DNA of 10,954 nt from contig DBDD01000048.1 in NCBI GenBank assembly GCA_002293365.1, positions 1 to 10,954 on the forward strand, given 5' to 3'. The position numbers were made by a program, and so were the translations under genes. Of the stretch, positions 7,068 through 10,954 are shown one piece after another. Within the stretch, counting starts at the first letter, position 1, and every line of letters starts with the position of its first letter. Origin of the DNA: Christensenella sp. UBA941. GTDB lineage: Bacteria > Bacillota > Clostridia > Christensenellales > UBA941. Below the pieces are notes generated by a model. The model ran no database searches. It was not told the origin of the DNA and saw only the letters and a program-made list of their open reading frames with translations.

Positions 7068-7093
7068 AGATTTCGCTGAAGGATAAATAAACC

Positions 7094-8206
7094 ATGGTCT
7101 ACTATTGTAAAACCTGCGGCGCGGAACACCCCGTAACGCCGGAAATTTGGAAATGCGATTGCGGCGGCGGGCTTTTCCTCCGATACGAAAAACGAAAGCC
7201 GGACTTTGAGGGTATAAAGCGCTTCCCCGCCCGCTCTCTATGGAAGTATATCGACGCGCTGCCCTTCGAGCCCGAAGACGAGGCGTGGCGGCTTAGTACG
7301 ATGTGCGAAGGGGATACGCCGTTATTCCTATTAGACCCTGCGGACGACGGGCTTTACGCAAAGGCGGAATACTACTGCCCGACGCTATCCTTTAAAGACC
7401 GGGGCGCGGCCGTGCTTATGGCCATGGCGAAAAAGCTCGGCGCGGCGCGCGTCGTCGCCGACTCAAGCGGAAACGCCGGTACGGCTATAGCCGCTTACGG
7501 CGCTAGGCTCGGTATCGGGTGCGACGTTTTCGTGCCGGCGGCCACATCCGATTCGAAGATATCCCAAATTCTCGCCCACGGAGCCAATATCCACAAGATA
7601 CCCGGCACGCGGGAAGCTACGGCGGAGGCGGCGATACGGCGCGTAGAAGAGGACGGGGCGTTTTACGCGAGCCATATCTACAACCCGTTCTTTTACGAAG
7701 GGACGAAAACCTACGTCTACGAAATATACGAACAGCTCGGCGCTCTTCCCGAGGCGTTTATCGTCCCCGTCGGCAACGGCACGCTTTTGCTGGGGGCATA
7801 TATCGCCTTTAAAGAGCTCCTGGAATGGGGGCTGATAAACAGCATGCCCAAGCTAATCGCGGTACAGGCCGCGAATTGCTCCCCAATCGCGCAGGCTTAT
7901 TTCGCAGGCAAGGAATATGTCGAGGCTGTCGCCGCAAGCGAAACCCTCGCCGAGGGTATCGCCATTGCAAAGCCGTTTAGAGGCGGCGCTATTCTGGAGG
8001 CGGTACGCGCAACAGGCGGCTCGTTCATTACCGTGGACGAAGCTCAAATACTGGCCGCGCGAAAGCGGATGGCCGCGCTCGGCGTATATGTGGAAATAAC
8101 CTCCGGCGTAAACTATGCCGCGTATACCGAGTATCGAAACGGCGGAGGCAAAGGCGCTGCCGTACTCCCGCTTTGCGGTGCGGGAATAAAAAGCAAGGGC
8201 ATATAG
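7094..8206 (+). CDS. Threonine-synthase-like fold-type II PLP enzyme with N-terminal zinc ribbon
   Basis: A 370-residue cytoplasmic PLP enzyme. The N-terminus carries a CxxC...CxC zinc ribbon (C5, C8, C21, C23), as in archaeal and stand-alone threonine synthases. Then come L-S-F-K101-D-R with the Schiff-base lysine, the substrate loop S124-S-G-N127-A-G-T, the phosphate-binding G227-N-G-T loop and a C-terminal CGAGIKSKG. Threonine synthase converts O-phosphohomoserine to threonine. The same fold also serves cysteate synthase, diaminopropionate ammonia-lyase and threonine deaminases. No homoserine dehydrogenase or kinase gene is adjacent; its neighbours are asparaginase and aspartate racemase, so a catabolic or beta-replacement reaction on an aspartate-type substrate is possible. 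AAGGA (7079-7083) is ten bases before ATG, just after the 63-bp palindrome. The exact reaction is not settled by sequence. Confidence 0.82.
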   Translation: MVYYCKTCGAEHPVTPEIWKCDCGGGLFLRYEKRKPDFEGIKRFPARSLWKYIDALPFEPEDEAWRLSTMCEGDTPLFLLDPADDGLYAKAEYYCPTLSFKDRGAAVLMAMAKKLGAARVVADSSGNAGTAIAAYGARLGIGCDVFVPAATSDSKISQILAHGANIHKIPGTREATAEAAIRRVEEDGAFYASHIYNPFFYEGTKTYVYEIYEQLGALPEAFIVPVGNGTLLLGAYIAFKELLEWGLINSMPKLIAVQAANCSPIAQAYFAGKEYVEAVAASETLAEGIAIAKPFRGGAILEAVRATGGSFITVDEAQILAARKRMAALGVYVEITSGVNYAAYTEYRNGGGKGAAVLPLCGAGIKSKGI

Positions 8207-8211
8207 GGAAG
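8205..8211 (+). promoter_or_regulatory. Ribosome binding site that fixes the racemase start
   Basis: AGGGAAG lies six bases before ATG 8218 and overlaps the stop codon of the upstream gene. It argues against the upstream in-frame TTG at 8173, which lies inside the preceding gene. Confidence 0.7.
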
Positions 8212-8217
8212 TTTTTA

Positions 8218-8907
8218 ATGAAAAAAAAGGTTATCGGCATTATCGGCGGCATGGGGCCGCTTGCCACGATAGATTTATACAATAAAATATTGAGCCATAC
8301 CGCCGCAGAAAACGACCAGGATCATTTTCACGTAATTATTGACAGCAATACGTCCATACCCGACCGTACCGAGGCTATTTTGCGTTCGGGACAGTCGCCT
8401 GTCTACGAATTAATCCGCTCGGCGCATAGGCTGGAATTCATGGGCGCCGATATCTTGCTTATGGCGTGCAATACGGCGCACTATTTCTACGAACAAATGG
8501 CGCCTCATATAAGCGTGCCTTTTATACACATGATCGACGAAACGGCGAAAGAAGTGAGCGCGCGCGGGCTCGATTGCGTTGGCTTGCTGGCGACGGAGGG
8601 CACATGCCAATCGGGTATATACGACAAAAGCTTTCAAAAGCTCGGTATAAACCTGTTAAAACCGTCCGAGGAAACGCAGCGCCACGTAACTTCTATCATA
8701 TATGACGGCGTAAAGGCGGGAAAAACGCGCTATAAAACCGCCGATATCGCGAAAACGCTTGCGGAACTTTCACAAAACGGCGCTAAAGCGTTCGTTTTGG
8801 GCTGTTCGGAGCTGCCTATCGCGTTCTCGCGATATGGAATCGACGCAAACGTAATCGATCCGACGGAAGTATTGGCTATGCGCGCCGTCCAAATAGCTTG
8901 TCTATAA
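8218..8907 (+). CDS. Aspartate racemase (Asp/Glu racemase family)
   Basis: A 229-residue cofactor-independent racemase. The N-terminal I-I-G-G-M-G-P-L-A-T is the family hallmark. Both catalytic cysteines are present in their motifs: A-C84-N-T-A-H and G-C196-S-E-L-P. P48-D-R50-T and a lysine near 166-169 occupy the positions of the substrate-carboxylate contacts (R48 and K164 in the archaeal aspartate racemase). This favours aspartate over glutamate racemization. The start at 8218 is preferred over a TTG at 8173 because AGGGAAG (8205-8211) is correctly spaced and the extension would overlap the upstream gene. It is 11 bp after that gene's stop, so it is co-transcribed. A racemase next to an asparaginase and an aspartate aminotransferase suggests use, or production, of D-aspartate. 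Confidence 0.88.
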   Translation: MKKKVIGIIGGMGPLATIDLYNKILSHTAAENDQDHFHVIIDSNTSIPDRTEAILRSGQSPVYELIRSAHRLEFMGADILLMACNTAHYFYEQMAPHISVPFIHMIDETAKEVSARGLDCVGLLATEGTCQSGIYDKSFQKLGINLLKPSEETQRHVTSIIYDGVKAGKTRYKTADIAKTLAELSQNGAKAFVLGCSELPIAFSRYGIDANVIDPTEVLAMRAVQIACL

Positions 8908-9041
8908 GCCGTTGAAACCTTAGGCCATACATCTCCCGCACTAGATTGGTCCAAATTATATAGCGGCGCATAAGCGGGCGGAGATTCGGCAATACTATAC
9001 TCGATCTCAATGAGGGGTTGGAAATTGGGCACTAAGTTTAA

Positions 9042-9067
9042 GGGGCCATAGCGTGCGCTATGGCCCC
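9042..9067 (+). terminator. Hairpin terminator between convergent genes
   Basis: A perfect 11-bp stem (9042-9052 with 9057-9067) encloses loop GTGC. GTGCTTTTG follows on the plus strand, and on the minus strand CTTAAACTTAG. It lies between the convergent racemase and hydrolase genes and probably serves both, although neither T-run is long. The remaining intergenic bases (8908-9041, 9068-9125) show no gene. Confidence 0.7.
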
Positions 9068-9125
9068 GTGCTTTTGCAAAACCAGTCCTTTTGCGGCGGA
9101 ATACGCTTCTTTTCAAACGATTGGC

Positions 9126-9950
9126 TTACTTTAGAAAGAACACGTTGCCGGAGCCGTTCAAATCCGCTTCGAACGTCAGAACCTGCGACATTGCCCTCCC
9201 CTTCTCCACGTATTGCGCATACTTGGATTTTCCAATCTGCATATAATGATTGGGCGTTATCGCTCTTGCGGCGGATAAGACTTTCATGCCGTCGAGCGCC
9301 TTGCCTTCGGGATACGTGATACTTCCTCCGCCTGTCAGCGTTTCCGCAAGATCGACTGCACTTTTCCAATAGGGATTGATGCCGTCTGAAGCGCCGGAAC
9401 GCCCGCGCTTAGGCGCTATTGCGTTGGCATTGCCCTTTGCTGTCGAGTATTGATTGGCCTTTGCGACGACGGCGATATACTCATTATAGACGCCGGAGTC
9501 CCTGTACGCCGAATTGCCCGATCTATTTTTTATGACGCACGCTACGCCTTGCTGTCCCTTGAAATTGTTCGTATCTTCGGCGTAGATAATACGCGCCAAG
9601 ACGTCTTCCGCAAGGTAATCCGGGAGTTTCGCGGGAGTCCACTCCGGCGCGGCTACCGGCTTTCCATAGCGGGTATAATATTTCGAGCTTTTTACTTTGT
9701 CGAGCACTGTTAACGTAGCTTTACCGGCGATACCGTCGGCTTTTATGCCTATAACGCTCGACTGAAAGCTTCGAACCGCAGCCTTGGTCGCCGGGCCGAA
9801 AATGCCCGCGGCGTCGGTAGAGGAGTACCCGATGCTATCGAGCTCCCTTTGCAATTGCGCGACGCCGTCGGCCGCTTCGACGGGGGCTTTATCGCTCCAA
9901 GCGCCTTTTCCGCCGAGAACGTCTTTATACGAATACTGATTATTAGCCAT
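9126..9950 (-). CDS. SleB/CwlJ-type cell-wall hydrolase with peptidoglycan-binding domain
   Basis: A 274-residue protein with two domains. Residues about 28-84 form a peptidoglycan-binding type 1 domain (L-Q-R-E-L...G-I-F-G-P-A-T-K-A-A-V-R-S-F-Q, then A-D-G-I-A-G-K). Residues about 112-255 are a Hydrolase_2 (SleB/CwlJ) domain starting L-A-R-I-I-Y-A-E125, with E125 as the probable catalytic acid, then G-Q-x-G-V-A-C-V-I-K-N-R. Members of this family cleave cortex peptidoglycan during spore germination. There is no signal peptide, unlike SleB but like CwlJ, so either mother-cell synthesis and spore assembly or an endolysin role is possible. AGGAGG (9957-9962) precedes ATG 9950. No phage genes surround it, which favours a sporulation or germination role, but this is inference. 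Confidence 0.85.
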   Translation of the reverse strand: MANNQYSYKDVLGGKGAWSDKAPVEAADGVAQLQRELDSIGYSSTDAAGIFGPATKAAVRSFQSSVIGIKADGIAGKATLTVLDKVKSSKYYTRYGKPVAAPEWTPAKLPDYLAEDVLARIIYAEDTNNFKGQQGVACVIKNRSGNSAYRDSGVYNEYIAVVAKANQYSTAKGNANAIAPKRGRSGASDGINPYWKSAVDLAETLTGGGSITYPEGKALDGMKVLSAARAITPNHYMQIGKSKYAQYVEKGRAMSQVLTFEADLNGSGNVFFLK

Positions 9951-10003
9951 GTCATACCTCCTCGTTCATTTATATGAAAATCCACGAGCAAGGTCCATAT
10001 AAG

Positions 10004-10038
10004 AAAAAACCCATTGACGGCGTATATCCGTTAATAGG
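10004..10038 (-). terminator. Rho-independent terminator of the isomerase-like gene
   Basis: On the minus strand an 11-bp stem (left arm 10028-10038, right arm 10010-10020) with one mismatch and one wobble pair encloses a 7-base loop, followed by TTTTTT (bases 10004-10009). It lies about 40 bases after the stop of the isomerase-like gene. Confidence 0.8.
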
Positions 10039-10075
10039 CTCTTGTAAGCGTATTGTTCAATAAAACAGGCCGGGA

Positions 10076-10954
10076 CTATATCACAACGCAGCCGAAGCCC
10101 ATGATGGCGGCAAAATGTTTCATTTCGGCCAAGCATGGCGCATAGACCAGCACGGAATGGTGCGTTCCTCCCTCGCGGGAGAATAGCTCTAGGAATTCCG
10201 TCAAGGATCGCTTTGGCCTGAACCAGCCGTTGACGCTATCGGACATATTATTCTCGCCCGTAACGCTCAACATCTCCCCTTCGGCTAGTATGAGGGAGTA
10301 TTTACCGTCGCCTAACGGCGCTAGATTGACGCAGACGGCCTTGCCGGGCATGAGCGTACCATAGGCCACCGTCGGATTGTCCGCGGAAGTGAACGGGAAG
10401 TCCTTTTCCGTTAGCCTAGGTTTGCCTTGGCAGACGCGGTAATTCAGCTCTCCCATGTGCGACAGAAAAACGCTGTCGCCCTTCCAGTCGGGGCAGAACA
10501 TTTCCGTGAAGGTCGCGTCCGGAAAAACGCCCAGGATCGCCCCGCATAGCGCCGCCGTCAGAACATCCCCCTCTCCGGCGTAGCCGATACCGCGAGCCAT
10601 CGATTTGCTGCATTCCGTAAACGGCATTATGGGCAAGCCCGCGTTATCGCCCTCCGTTTCAAGGAAATTGACGGTCACGGCCGTAAGCGCCTTATCACCA
10701 ATCCATTTGCGCAGCGCCAAACACACTCTGGCCGATCTATCGTATAGCTCGCCTGTCACGCTATCGTCCCAGAAGAACATTTCTTCGTCGGCACGCCGTT
10801 CCTCGGCGAGCTCTTCCTTCGATATTTCCGCGATATTTTCCCGCAAAATATCCGCACTGTAACCGACGGCTTCTATGCCGAATTGTTTCTCTAATTCGTG
10901 CGCCGGTACGCGAAAATCGCCCATGCCTTCAAACGGCTGCCCCACCGCGCCCAC
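10076..10954 (-). CDS. L-arabinose isomerase-like sugar isomerase (3' part; 5' end outside window)
   Basis: The minus-strand frame is open at the right edge and ends with TAG at 10076-10078; a GTG falls at the very edge but the true start is beyond it. The 292 visible residues (numbered from the right edge) match the C-terminal half of the arabinose/fucose isomerase fold. G-Y-A-G-E128-G-D...T-A-A-L, E151 in FTEMF, S-H166-M-G-E and G-G-T-H-H266 correspond to the four metal-ligand regions known from E. coli AraA (E306, E333, H350, H450). The protein stops about 25 residues earlier than AraA, so it is a shorter relative and another ketose/aldose pair may be the substrate. A terminator follows at 10004-10038. 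No other sugar gene is visible, so the pathway cannot be judged. Confidence 0.78.
   Translation of the reverse strand: MGAVGQPFEGMGDFRVPAHELEKQFGIEAVGYSADILRENIAEISKEELAEERRADEEMFFWDDSVTGELYDRSARVCLALRKWIGDKALTAVTVNFLETEGDNAGLPIMPFTECSKSMARGIGYAGEGDVLTAALCGAILGVFPDATFTEMFCPDWKGDSVFLSHMGELNYRVCQGKPRLTEKDFPFTSADNPTVAYGTLMPGKAVCVNLAPLGDGKYSLILAEGEMLSVTGENNMSDSVNGWFRPKRSLTEFLELFSREGGTHHSVLVYAPCLAEMKHFAAIMGFGCVVI

Noticed and set aside
8173..8217. 15-codon N-terminal extension of the racemase from TTG
   Set aside because: It overlaps the preceding gene and would place the family's N-terminal glycine motif unusually far inside; ATG 8218 has a well-placed AGGGAAG.
8730..9116. Minus-strand frame of 128 codons across the racemase end and intergenic region
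   Set aside because: It runs through the strong hairpin terminator at 9042-9067 and overlaps the racemase; no ribosome binding site or family resemblance.
9126..9950. Prophage endolysin
   Set aside because: No holin, portal, tail or integrase gene is visible in the window; kept only as an alternative reading of the hydrolase.
9968..9976. CATATAAAT on the minus strand as a sporulation promoter -10 for the hydrolase gene
   Set aside because: The transcript would start inside the AGGAGG ribosome binding site, leaving no usable leader.

Overview
The window looks like a chromosomal segment of an endospore-forming, Clostridia-like Firmicute of moderate GC content. The support is indirect: a collagen-like, Cys-rich surface protein with the Gly-Pro-Thr-Gly repeat type seen in exosporium proteins; a SleB/CwlJ-type cell-wall hydrolase; strong AGGAGG-type ribosome binding sites; sigma-70-like promoters with 17-base spacers; and a small nested palindrome beginning TGTAGGGG of a kind I associate with Clostridia. 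No rRNA, tRNA, CRISPR array, transposase or phage gene is visible.

Layout. Bases 1-594 (minus) hold the 5' part of a collagen-like protein with three approximate repeats; it runs off the left edge. Bases 832-3168 (minus) hold a class Ic aspartate aminotransferase and, upstream of it, a LysR regulator, each with its own recognisable promoter. A 248-bp divergent control region separates the regulator from a plus-strand dicarboxylate/amino-acid:cation symporter (3417-4709), which ends in a hairpin terminator. A four-gene plus-strand set follows (4814-8907): an unrecognised 392-residue protein, an L-asparaginase overlapping it by 4 bp, a 63-bp nested inverted repeat, a zinc-ribbon threonine-synthase-like PLP enzyme, and an aspartate racemase-family protein. 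A strong 11-bp hairpin at 9042-9067 separates this set from the minus-strand SleB-like hydrolase (9126-9950). The right edge holds the 3' part of an L-arabinose-isomerase-like gene (minus) with its own terminator.

How the genes may work together. Seven adjacent genes from 832 to 8907 all point to aspartate/asparagine-type amino acids: uptake (symporter), deamidation to aspartate (asparaginase), D/L interconversion (racemase), transamination to oxaloacetate (aminotransferase), a fold-type II PLP enzyme of unknown substrate, and a LysR regulator transcribed divergently from the symporter. The unrecognised 392-residue protein, translationally coupled to the asparaginase, is the best candidate for something undescribed. 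The symporter lacks several residues that fix ion and acidic-substrate binding in the well-studied archaeal homologue, so its substrate may not be aspartate or glutamate. A dedicated uptake-and-catabolism module is an inference from gene content and arrangement.
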